From Fidelibacterota bacterium (GTDB taxonomy: Bacteria; Fidelibacterota; UBA2242): a DNA stretch of 9,149 nucleotides. Numbering within the stretch: the stretch's first letter is position 1; every line of letters begins with the position of its first letter. Below the pieces are notes generated by a model that searched no databases, was not told the DNA's origin, and saw nothing but the letters and a program-made list of their open reading frames with translations. The position numbers and the translations under genes are program-made. The stretch lies in the NCBI GenBank assembly GCA_023229045.1, contig JALOAB010000077.1, forward strand, positions 1 through 9,149. Reading direction: 5' to 3'. Below are positions 1-6,369 of this stretch, piece after piece.

Positions 1-1
1 T

Positions 2-91
2 ATTAAGGTTCTCAGGAATCTGGAGTTGAAAGATATTTACATTTTGCCGGTTTTAAGAGACTTGGTTGAACAGGATAATTTTTCTGCGTGA
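2..91 (+). CDS. 3' end of an unidentified protein-coding gene (partial)
   Basis: From base 2 an open frame of 29 codons runs to a TGA at 89-91. It encodes a tail reading roughly IKVLRNLELKDIYILPVL, then RDLVEQDNFSA. The alternation of hydrophobic and charged residues looks like genuine protein, and the frame ends just before an AT-rich promoter-like stretch. No start is in the window. The fragment is too short to assign to a family, and I do not recognise it. It could also be a chance open frame, since 29 codons is not long. Confidence 0.5.
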   Translation: MKVLRNLELKDIYILPVLRDLVEQDNFSA

Positions 92-106
92 TATTTAAAA
101 TTTTTC

Positions 107-135
107 TTGACTTTTCTAAAAATAACTTGTAAATA
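107..135 (+). promoter_or_regulatory. Sigma-70-type promoter of the structured RNA
   Basis: TTGACT at 107-112 and TAAATA at 130-135 are separated by exactly 17 bases, in an AT-rich stretch directly after the upstream stop codon. The predicted start of transcription is near 141-143. No ORF follows before the terminator at 265-310, so the promoter points at a non-coding transcript. Confidence 0.65.
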
Positions 136-141
136 GTAGCC

Positions 142-310
142 GAAAAGGGGCAGTTGACATAGAGTGGTGCTCGTCGTCTCAAACGGCGGGCTCCACGTTT
201 TTGAGATGGAGCGGATGGGATAAATAGAAATACCGAATTGTGGGCTAGATACTGAGTGGGTTAAGGAAGGCGAACGGGGGCGGCCCGTCCCGGCTCGCCT
301 TCTCTTTTTA
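142..310 (+). ncRNA. Putative structured small RNA, about 170 nt, family unknown
   Basis: A well-spaced promoter lies upstream and an intrinsic terminator closes the unit, with no credible ORF between them. The 5' half folds strongly. GTGG (164-167) pairs with CCAC (193-196), and GCTCGTCG (169-176) pairs with CGGCGGGC (184-191). These stems are separated by a single T-T mismatch and enclose the 7-nt loop TCTCAAA (177-183). That loop is perfectly complementary to TTTGAGA at 200-206, just 3' of the stem, so an H-type pseudoknot can form. A weak outer pairing of CAGT (151-154) with ACTG (251-254) could close a multibranch domain. I see no tmRNA, SRP RNA or RNase P signature. A divergent 6S RNA is possible, but its usual long 5'/3' end pairing is not visible. 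A trans-acting sRNA or a cis-element are other options. The boundaries are inferred from the promoter and terminator. Confidence 0.55.
265..310 (+). terminator. Rho-independent terminator of the structured RNA
   Basis: GGAAGGCGA (265-273) pairs with TCGCCTTCT (295-303), with a G-T pair at the base. Inside it, ACGGG (274-278) pairs with CCCGT (284-288) around the loop GGCGG, leaving a 6-nt bulge at 289-294. The stem runs into CTCTTTTTA (302-310), a U-rich tail. On the minus strand the hairpin lacks a T tract, so it is an uncertain terminator for the convergent operon ending at 345. Confidence 0.7.
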
Positions 311-344
311 TAAAGTGTGCTTTTTTCGGTTAAGGATTAAAGTT

Positions 345-1001
345 TTATTCGGCTGGATAGCCGATAGTATGCGCCAGGATAATATTATGATCGGGCTTCA
401 GGCGCATGGCTTTCGCCAGAGCGTCACGGTCGACCATCCCGCGGACGACGCAGGCTAAGCCTTCCGAAGCGCAAAATAAATAGACATTCTGAGCAACGAA
501 TCCGGCATCGGTGGCGGCGTAAAACTTCTTGGTTTCATCTTCGATCGATCCCATTTTAGCATAATCCGCCACATAAATCAGATTGACCGGGGCTTTGGCA
601 ACAAAATCCTGCCTGCCGCACAATTTCCGGAAATCTCCACTTGCTATTATCTTAAGAACATGCTCTTTAGGATCGTACAGATAAATTCCCTCAGGCAGTA
701 CGACATAGACATCGATTTCTTGACGATTCATGGCGGTCGGCGCCGTGCGTTTGCCGGATTCAGGACGGTTGATGCCGTTAGCCGCCCAGAGTAAATTTGA
801 GAGGGCTGGAAGGGCAAGCGGTTTTTCACTGAAATTGCGCATACTCTGGCGCTCTTTCAAGGCCTGCATCAATAATTTACCGCTGTTTAATTGCGGTGCG
901 AGCAGTTTGATGGCAGAAGCCTCCTGCGCCACACCGAAGGAAATCATCAGCGCTAATCCGATGACTAATAGAATCGCTAAGCCTGGTAATTTTGACAACA
1001 T
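345..1001 (-). CDS. Exported nitroreductase-family flavoprotein (SagB/ThcOx-like)
   Basis: The 218-residue protein begins with a Sec-type signal peptide: K4, a hydrophobic run over about 8-24, and a likely cleavage after A28-S29-A30. The mature part is a compact nitroreductase domain. It has the N-terminal FMN-phosphate-binding pattern RQSMRNF (51-57), LSNLLWAANGINR (67-79), a central DAGFVAQNVYLFCASEGLACVVRG (165-188), and the closing LAHTIGYP (209-216). Family members use FMN to oxidise or reduce diverse substrates with NAD(P)H or another donor. This short single-domain form is nearest the SagB-type dehydrogenase group, and its substrate cannot be deduced. The start is firm: AAGGAGG (1009-1015) sits 7 nt upstream and overlaps the UbiB stop codon. 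It is the last gene of a three-gene operon. Export of an FMN protein is unusual because flavin loading outside the cytoplasm needs explaining. Confidence 0.85.
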   Translation of the reverse strand: MLSKLPGLAILLVIGLALMISFGVAQEASAIKLLAPQLNSGKLLMQALKERQSMRNFSEKPLALPALSNLLWAANGINRPESGKRTAPTAMNRQEIDVYVVLPEGIYLYDPKEHVLKIIASGDFRKLCGRQDFVAKAPVNLIYVADYAKMGSIEDETKKFYAATDAGFVAQNVYLFCASEGLACVVRGMVDRDALAKAMRLKPDHNIILAHTIGYPAE

Positions 1002-1013
1002 TTCTGATCCTCC

Positions 1014-2690
1014 TTATTTTTTGAAATGATTCCAGAGTAATTTGAGACCGATTAAAGCCGCAATCGCATAACCGATTACTCCTATCAGAGGATAACCGAA
1101 CAGCTTTGGCCCGGTGGCTACCAGGATAATAAGCGATGAACCGACAATCAGGGCGGCCAGGATCAACGCCATGGAAAGTTGATTGGCGGCCTGGTGAAAT
1201 TCGCCGATCAGATGTTCAAGATTGCGATGCTGAAACTGAATCGCAAAATTACCTTCAGCGGCTTTGCGAATGATCGTCTGCAGGCGGCGCGGCAGATCGG
1301 ATATCAACCCGGCGAAATCCTCAAAAACCAGCGAGCCGTCGCGCCAAAGCCGACGCGGATCGTAGCGGCGCAGAGTAATTTGTTGGATATAAGGTTTTAA
1401 GGCGGCCATTACATCGAAATCGGGCCAAAGAATCCGCGCCAGTCCATCGACTGTGACCAGCGCTTTGAGCATCAGCGCCAGATGGGATGGTACTTGCAAA
1501 TGATATTTACGCACCATATTGAAGAAGTCCTCCATTAAGGCGCTGAGTTGCAGATCCTTTAATGGAATGTCGGCATAATTGTTGATCAGGGTGGTTAAAT
1601 CGATTCGCAGATTATGAGTTACCATTGACAAATCCATATCGATCAGGTCTTCCAGGGAGCGTAAAGTCCGGGTCACATCTTTGTGCAGAATGCCGAGAAT
1701 GACATTACCCAAATGATCAATCGTGACTTCATCGATCTGACCAACCATGCCAAAATCAACCGGCGCAATGATGTTGCCGGGTAAAACCATGATGTTGCCG
1801 GGATGCGGATCGGCATGAAAAAAACCGAGTTCGAATATCTGGCGTAAGCTGATCTGAACTCCGCGTCGGGCGACCTCCTGAAGATCGATACCGGCGACCT
1901 CCAGACGCGCGATTTCCGAAGCCTTAATCCCTTCCACTAAATCCATGATGAGGAGTTTCGCCGTGCTATATTCGGAATAATAGGTCGGAATAAAGATCGT
2001 ATCGTCACCGGTAAAAAAGTGCCGGAAACGTTTCAGATTGCGACCCTCCAGGATGAAATCCAGTTCGCGATGGATCGAGCGATCGAATTCATTGACAAAG
2101 GCCACCGTATCGAGCGCAAAATTTTCCTGGAAGTAATGTTGTAAAATGACTGCCAGATCATGTAAAATCTCGACGTCGGTTTCAATCAGGGCTTCGGCTT
2201 CCGGACGCTGGACTTTGATTGCCACCGTTTCTCCGGTCACCAACCGACCCTTATGAACCTGAGCGATTGAAGCTGCTGCCAACGGCTCGGGTTGAATTTC
2301 CAGAAAGACCTTTTCCGGATCGCAACCCAGTTCGGTGCGAATAACTTCAGTTATAACCTCAAAGGATAATGGCGTAACTGCGTCCTGCAGTTTGGTCAGC
2401 TCGGCGGCGATTTCAGCCGGAATGATGTCCGGGCGCAAGCTGATAACCTGGCCGAGCTTGATAAAAGTTGGCCCGAGTTCATCCAGCGCCAAACGAACTC
2501 GCTCCGCCCGCGATAATTTACTGAGCTGGCTCCGACGGTGGCGGGGTATGATTTTTTCACCAAACCGCGTGATCAGATCTTTGCGGGCGGCGTCCACCAG
2601 ATCATAAAACCCGTACTTGATAAAAACAGAAATAACCTGGTGATAACGTTTGAGATGGCGCCAGGTACGCGGGACGGAGAAATGCCTCAT
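1014..2690 (-). CDS. ABC1/AarF/UbiB-family atypical kinase, membrane-anchored
   Basis: This is a full-length UbiB-family protein of 558 residues. The family signature is clear: KLGQ (78-81) in the KxGQ motif, the alanine-rich loop AAASIAQ (138-144) that replaces the usual glycine-rich loop, VAIK (156-159) with the ATP lysine, the catalytic loop HADPHPGN (292-299) with D294, and the metal-binding DFG at 312-314. Two hydrophobic helices (about 506-526 and 530-550) form the C-terminal membrane anchor. UbiB proteins are ATPases or kinases needed for ubiquinone synthesis and for handling isoprenoid lipids between membranes. Whether this one serves ubiquinone, another quinone or another lipid cannot be told, so I give no gene symbol. 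It starts 6 nt after the phasin stop codon without an obvious Shine-Dalgarno sequence, which suggests translational coupling. The nitroreductase follows 12 nt later. Confidence 0.93.
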   Translation of the reverse strand: MRHFSVPRTWRHLKRYHQVISVFIKYGFYDLVDAARKDLITRFGEKIIPRHRRSQLSKLSRAERVRLALDELGPTFIKLGQVISLRPDIIPAEIAAELTKLQDAVTPLSFEVITEVIRTELGCDPEKVFLEIQPEPLAAASIAQVHKGRLVTGETVAIKVQRPEAEALIETDVEILHDLAVILQHYFQENFALDTVAFVNEFDRSIHRELDFILEGRNLKRFRHFFTGDDTIFIPTYYSEYSTAKLLIMDLVEGIKASEIARLEVAGIDLQEVARRGVQISLRQIFELGFFHADPHPGNIMVLPGNIIAPVDFGMVGQIDEVTIDHLGNVILGILHKDVTRTLRSLEDLIDMDLSMVTHNLRIDLTTLINNYADIPLKDLQLSALMEDFFNMVRKYHLQVPSHLALMLKALVTVDGLARILWPDFDVMAALKPYIQQITLRRYDPRRLWRDGSLVFEDFAGLISDLPRRLQTIIRKAAEGNFAIQFQHRNLEHLIGEFHQAANQLSMALILAALIVGSSLIILVATGPKLFGYPLIGVIGYAIAALIGLKLLWNHFKK

Positions 2691-2696
2691 TGTTGT

Positions 2697-2993
2697 TTAC
2701 TTGGCTTTACGCCGCGGATGCGATTTTACCTGCTTTTTGAGCTCTTCAAATTCCGATCGGCTCGGGATGTCGAGAGCTTTGAGCACCTTTTCAATTTCTT
2801 TACGAATGAATTTAGCGGTTTCCTGCTGACCCCTTTCAACCGAATTCAACATTTCATTCAGCAAACTGTTTTTGTCTTCGCGCGCTATTTCACCGCGTTT
2901 GATCAGGTCTTCCAGGATGTTTTCGATTTTTTCCTTAGTCAGGGATGCCGCACCCACACCCGCCAGAAAAATTTTCTTGATTAACTCATTCAT
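2697..2993 (-). CDS. Short phasin-like (PHA granule-associated family) coiled-coil protein
   Basis: The 98-residue protein opens with MNELIKKIFLAGVGAASLTKEK (1-22), the hallmark of the PhaI/PhaF-type phasin family (poly(hydroxyalkanoate) granule-associated protein). An acidic and basic amphipathic region follows (23-75), including LIKRGEIAREDKNSLLNEML. Then come EFEELKKQV (81-89), a short coiled-coil heptad, and a basic tail, HPRRKAK. Classic phasins coat PHA granules. Short homologues next to ubiB genes are common in bacteria without clear PHA synthesis, so a membrane-associated helper of UbiB is an equal possibility. No PHA synthase is in the window. The start is supported by AAAAGGAG (3002-3009), 8 nt upstream. 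It is the first gene of the minus-strand operon. Confidence 0.8.
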   Translation of the reverse strand: MNELIKKIFLAGVGAASLTKEKIENILEDLIKRGEIAREDKNSLLNEMLNSVERGQQETAKFIRKEIEKVLKALDIPSRSEFEELKKQVKSHPRRKAK

Positions 2994-3020
2994 AATTCAT
3001 ACTCCTTTTTATACAACATT

Positions 3021-3049
3021 ATTTTAATCAACTTCTGGCGCAAATGCAA
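3021..3049 (-). promoter_or_regulatory. Predicted promoter of the phasin-ubiB-nitroreductase operon
   Basis: Read on the minus strand, TTGCAT (3044-3049) and TAAAAT (3021-3026) are separated by 17 bases. Transcription would begin near 3014. That leaves a 20-nt leader containing the phasin ribosome-binding site at 3002-3009. Confidence 0.5.
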
Positions 3050-3056
3050 TTTTACA

Positions 3057-3068
3057 GCTACTTGTAGC
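3057..3068. promoter_or_regulatory. 12-bp palindrome in the divergent promoter region (possible operator)
   Basis: GCTACTTGTAGC is a perfect GCTAC/GTAGC dyad separated by TT. It lies between the two divergent genes, covers the -35 box of the proposed plus-strand promoter (3062-3067), and sits 8 nt beyond the -35 box of the minus-strand promoter. The position suits a repressor or co-regulator of both operons. One 12-bp dyad is weak evidence on its own. Confidence 0.35.
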
Positions 3069-3090
3069 GCCCCTTAAAAAGCACTATATT
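3062..3090 (+). promoter_or_regulatory. Predicted promoter of the acylase-exporter-cyclase operon
   Basis: TTGTAG (3062-3067) and TATATT (3085-3090) are separated by exactly 17 bases. The predicted transcription start, about 3097, is almost at the ATG (3100). This implies a leaderless or near-leaderless mRNA, which agrees with the absence of a Shine-Dalgarno sequence before that ATG. Confidence 0.5.
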
Positions 3091-3099
3091 TACCGCGCG

Positions 3100-5328
3100 A
3101 TGACAGGGCGTCCATCAAAAAATTATTCCAAAACTATTTTTTTTAAAATTGCTGGCGTTGGCGCGGCTTTATTGACTTTTGTTGTCATCATATATTTTGG
3201 TTTTTTTAATCAAACCGAAGAGTTGGATTCGGGTAACATCAGGGTTGAATGTCTTGGAGCTGATGTGGAAGTCATTACCGGATTGGAAAGCGCGCCCCAT
3301 ATTACAGCGTCCAATCTGAGAGACCTTTTTAGAACGATCGGTTATCTCCAGGCCAGTCGGCAGTTGAAGGCGCTTGATCGTCTTCTGCGCATTGCGACCG
3401 GTCAGATGGCCGCCGCCCATGGTAAAAGGTGCATCGGGATCGATATTGCGGCGCGCCGGCTTGGATTCCTTGAGCGCGGCAAACGAGTTTTGGCTCAACT
3501 TTCTCCTGAGGCGCAAATGATTTTTACAGCTTATTGTGAGGGGATAAATGCATATATCGTTAGTCAACGCCACAGCGTAGCCCAAAATTTCCACCTGAGC
3601 GGAAACCAGCCACTGCCATGGACGCCGGAAGACTGTCTGGCGATATTACATTTATGGCGCTGGACATATTCCTGCCGCTGGGACGAAAAAATCGTAGTTT
3701 ACAAAACCGGTGAAGTTTTCGGAAGGGAACGCATCACAGATGGCTTTCCTCTATTGGATCAGTGGACCATGCCCGGGAAAGAGTATCAAGATATATTTTT
3801 CACGACCTTGAACGAATTTTTCCGCGCCGGTCTCGATTTACGTCGGGCGGCCGCGATGATTCCCGGACAGGATAGAATGCTGACCTGGGCTTTGGCTGGT
3901 GAAAATCCATTCGCCGGACAGGTCGGATTGTTTTTCGAAAATAATTGCTTTGATGCGGAAAAATTGGCTTTCAGTATGTCAATTCCGGGCTGGCAGTTGA
4001 GCGGAATATTTTTCCCGGGTACGCCGCTCTGTTGGGCGGGTGGCAACCGCCAGGTGGCCTGGGGCTGTAACTGGCCGGATGATCATGTGGTTGACTTCCT
4101 GGCGGCTCAAATTTCCCCGAAAACAGAAAAATATTCTGTCAAAGGTAATTGGCAAAACCTGATTAAACGGATCGAACGGATTGAAGTCAAAAACGACCGC
4201 GATATTGACGTGAAATTCTATCACACGGATCAGGGAATCGTGCTTGACCATATCCTGCAAGAAACTGACTCGATCGCCAATGCAATTGTCTTGAAATGGG
4301 CGGGCTTATCCGCCTCGGCAATTAACAATCAGATCGCGCTGATGCTGACCCGCAATTTAGCTGAGTTCAAAAATACGCTGGGCATAGCTGGCTCCGATCT
4401 GAGCGGTCTGGTGTGGACTGTAATGGGTGGCGACTTTGGCATTATTCCCGAGCCGCCTGATCAACCGTTGAATTCGGAAGCGAATTGTCTGATATCGTTG
4501 CGGCTGGAAAAAATGTCCGTAGCAAATCATTCTGAAAGTAAGTGGTCTGGCGGTTTGATTATGCCTGAGCCAGAAATGAGAAGGTTTGTGTCGGTGGTCG
4601 ACTTTAATCAACCGCAGACTTCATGCCCGCTGATAATCGCTAAAAATTTTTCAATGTTGAATAAAGATCAATATTTCGACGGGATAATAAAGGATATACA
4701 GACAGCAATAAGCGACACGCTTTTCGAACGTGAAATTGAACTTTCGGCTTATCAGAATCTGATCGGTTGGGATGGAATTTATTCAGAAAAAACCATCGGC
4801 GCGACAATTTACCGGTCATTCCTGGCAATTCTGCTGAGAAATGTCTATAGCGACGAGCTAAGTCTGGTTGATCCGGAAACGTTTCAGCAATTCATCAACT
4901 CCTACGATTTCGCGCTGAGTAATTTAAGATCACTCATAAAACGGAGTGAAAGCGGTTGGTTTGACAATTTGCGAACACCGGAAATCGTCGAGTGGCAAGG
5001 TGAAATGATGCGCCGGTCGTTCCGCGAAGCGGTGCAAGAATTAGAGGCGCGTTATTCGCCAAATATGTCGGAATGGCAATGGGGGCGTGTTAGCCGGGAT
5101 TTTCAAGTTGCGGCAGAAACCCCGAAAAAACGAGTCGCTAAAATCGGTCCGGTTCGGATAATGGCAATGAACGCCGCCGGATCGGAAACGAAAGGTTTTA
5201 TCACCACCATTGGCGCGGAATCTTACCCGGTCGAATATACCGCTCTTTTTCGCGATCGGTATGAAATGCTAAGGAGCGGCGCCCAAATTTTAACATTGAA
5301 AACTTCATCTGAAAAATCGCCGGAGTGA
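3100..5328 (+). CDS. Membrane-anchored penicillin-acylase-family protein, probably catalytically inactive
   Basis: The 742-residue protein starts with a membrane helix (about 13-36) lacking a clear cleavage site. The penicillin acylase (Ntn-hydrolase) fold follows. Family landmarks are PHITASNLRDLFRTIGYLQA (66-85), AYCEGINAY (144-152), PLPWTPEDCLAI (171-182), FPGTPLCWAGGNRQVAWG (305-322), the WDG element (557-559) and EWQWGRVSRDFQ (658-669). Active members self-cleave and expose a beta-chain serine in GSNNW, followed by a conserved NDPH stretch. Here the aligned stretch is RMLTW (259-263), so the nucleophile position is M260, and the NDPH position reads ENNCF (280-284). The oxyanion asparagine before the 'vyaD..GnIg' block is also not seen (SDLSGLVW, 432-439). 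I infer a non-catalytic, uncleaved homologue. The fold is complete and the gene is unbroken, so this is a diverged protein rather than a decaying gene. There is no ribosome-binding site, and its stop overlaps the next gene's initiation region. Confidence 0.85.
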   Translation: MTGRPSKNYSKTIFFKIAGVGAALLTFVVIIYFGFFNQTEELDSGNIRVECLGADVEVITGLESAPHITASNLRDLFRTIGYLQASRQLKALDRLLRIATGQMAAAHGKRCIGIDIAARRLGFLERGKRVLAQLSPEAQMIFTAYCEGINAYIVSQRHSVAQNFHLSGNQPLPWTPEDCLAILHLWRWTYSCRWDEKIVVYKTGEVFGRERITDGFPLLDQWTMPGKEYQDIFFTTLNEFFRAGLDLRRAAAMIPGQDRMLTWALAGENPFAGQVGLFFENNCFDAEKLAFSMSIPGWQLSGIFFPGTPLCWAGGNRQVAWGCNWPDDHVVDFLAAQISPKTEKYSVKGNWQNLIKRIERIEVKNDRDIDVKFYHTDQGIVLDHILQETDSIANAIVLKWAGLSASAINNQIALMLTRNLAEFKNTLGIAGSDLSGLVWTVMGGDFGIIPEPPDQPLNSEANCLISLRLEKMSVANHSESKWSGGLIMPEPEMRRFVSVVDFNQPQTSCPLIIAKNFSMLNKDQYFDGIIKDIQTAISDTLFEREIELSAYQNLIGWDGIYSEKTIGATIYRSFLAILLRNVYSDELSLVDPETFQQFINSYDFALSNLRSLIKRSESGWFDNLRTPEIVEWQGEMMRRSFREAVQELEARYSPNMSEWQWGRVSRDFQVAAETPKKRVAKIGPVRIMAMNAAGSETKGFITTIGAESYPVEYTALFRDRYEMLRSGAQILTLKTSSEKSPE

Positions 5329-5330
5329 GT

Positions 5331-6341
5331 ATGCTGGGAATTTTAAAAAATACGCTGATGATCACCGGCTTCGTCTTCATTATGATGCTGGTGATCGAGT
5401 ATTTAAATGTGCAGACCCGCGGTCAGTGGCAGAAGTTTTTGCAGGGACGCCGCTGGCGACAATATGTGCTGGGGGCTTTTCTGGGAGTGATTCCGGGATG
5501 CCTGGGATCGTTCGCGATGGTGACGCTTTATTCGCACCGGTTGGTTTCGCTGGGCGCGCTGGTGACGACCATGATCGCGACCAGCGGCGATGAAGCTTTT
5601 GTGATGTTCGCGCTCTTTCCCGGTAAAGCGCTCTTGCTGAATGTGATTCTGGGAGCGGTAGCACTTTTGGGCGGAGTGCTGACCGATCTGCTATTTTTTA
5701 AAAAACATGAACTCGCCGCCGCACACGAACTGCCGTTACATGAAGAATACTGCAACTGTTTCCCACGCGGACATATTTTGGCCCAACTGCGCGCAATGAC
5801 TCTGGAGCGCTTTCTGTTGATTTTGATAACGACGATAATCCTGATCGCAGTCGGAAGCGGTTTCATCGCCGGAGGAGAAGAAGGCTGGATACGGATTACT
5901 CTGATTACGGTATCGGCGATCGGTCTGTACATCGTTGCGACGGTGCCCGATCATTTTCTGGCAGAACACCTCTGGGAACACGTCGCCAAGCGGCACGTAC
6001 CGAGGATATTTTTCTGGACGCTGGGAGCGATGATAATCATTCAATTGATGATCAATCATCTCAACATCGAGCAATATTTTTCAGAGACGCGTCTGTTGAT
6101 ATTGGTAATCGCCTGCTTGGTCGGATTGATACCGGAATCCGGACCGCATTTAATTTTCGTGACGATGTTTGCCAGAGGACTGGCGCCTTTCAGCGTCCTG
6201 CTGGCCAGCTCAATCGTGCAGGACGGGCATGGCATGTTGCCCCTGTTAGCGCATTCGCGCCGGGATTTTATTCGCGTCAAATTGATTAATTTTGGATTTG
6301 GGTTATTAATCGGACTGATCGGATTATGGCTTGGATTTTAA
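5331..6341 (+). CDS. ArsP_2-type putative heavy-metal/arsenic (manganese) exporter, ten-helix membrane protein
   Basis: This 336-residue hydrophobic protein belongs to the 'putative 10TM heavy-metal exporter' family (ArsP_2, often annotated as arsenic efflux protein or putative manganese transporter). Signature segments are GVIPGCLGSFAMVTLYSHR (52-70), SGDEAF (85-90), the histidine-rich VPDHFLAEHLWEH (205-217), VGLIPESGPHLIF (264-276) and SSIVQDGHGMLPLLA (293-307). A soluble loop between helices carries H137, C141 and C143 (HEEYCNC), possible metal ligands. The two core segments resemble each other, which suggests an internal duplication. A GTG at 5325 would overlap the previous stop as GTGA. 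I prefer the ATG at 5331, because GGAG (5322-5325) lies 5 nt upstream of it and nothing suitable precedes the GTG. The transported ion is not proven by sequence. Confidence 0.85.
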   Translation: MLGILKNTLMITGFVFIMMLVIEYLNVQTRGQWQKFLQGRRWRQYVLGAFLGVIPGCLGSFAMVTLYSHRLVSLGALVTTMIATSGDEAFVMFALFPGKALLLNVILGAVALLGGVLTDLLFFKKHELAAAHELPLHEEYCNCFPRGHILAQLRAMTLERFLLILITTIILIAVGSGFIAGGEEGWIRITLITVSAIGLYIVATVPDHFLAEHLWEHVAKRHVPRIFFWTLGAMIIIQLMINHLNIEQYFSETRLLILVIACLVGLIPESGPHLIFVTMFARGLAPFSVLLASSIVQDGHGMLPLLAHSRRDFIRVKLINFGFGLLIGLIGLWLGF

Positions 6342-6369
6342 TTTTTATACAAAACAGATTAGTCGGAAT

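Noticed and set aside
154..226. Possible second promoter (TTGACA at 154-159, TAAATA at 221-226) inside the structured RNA
   Set aside because: The two boxes are 61 bases apart, far outside the usable range, and neither has a suitable partner nearby.
2335..2984. Two overlapping plus-strand open frames (90 and 148 codons)
   Set aside because: Both lie opposite ubiB and the phasin gene and show no family features. The minus-strand genes explain the region.
5380..6280. Several minus-strand open frames opposite the exporter gene
   Set aside because: They overlap one another in different frames, are rich in Ser/Arg/Pro, and lie under a well-recognised membrane protein.
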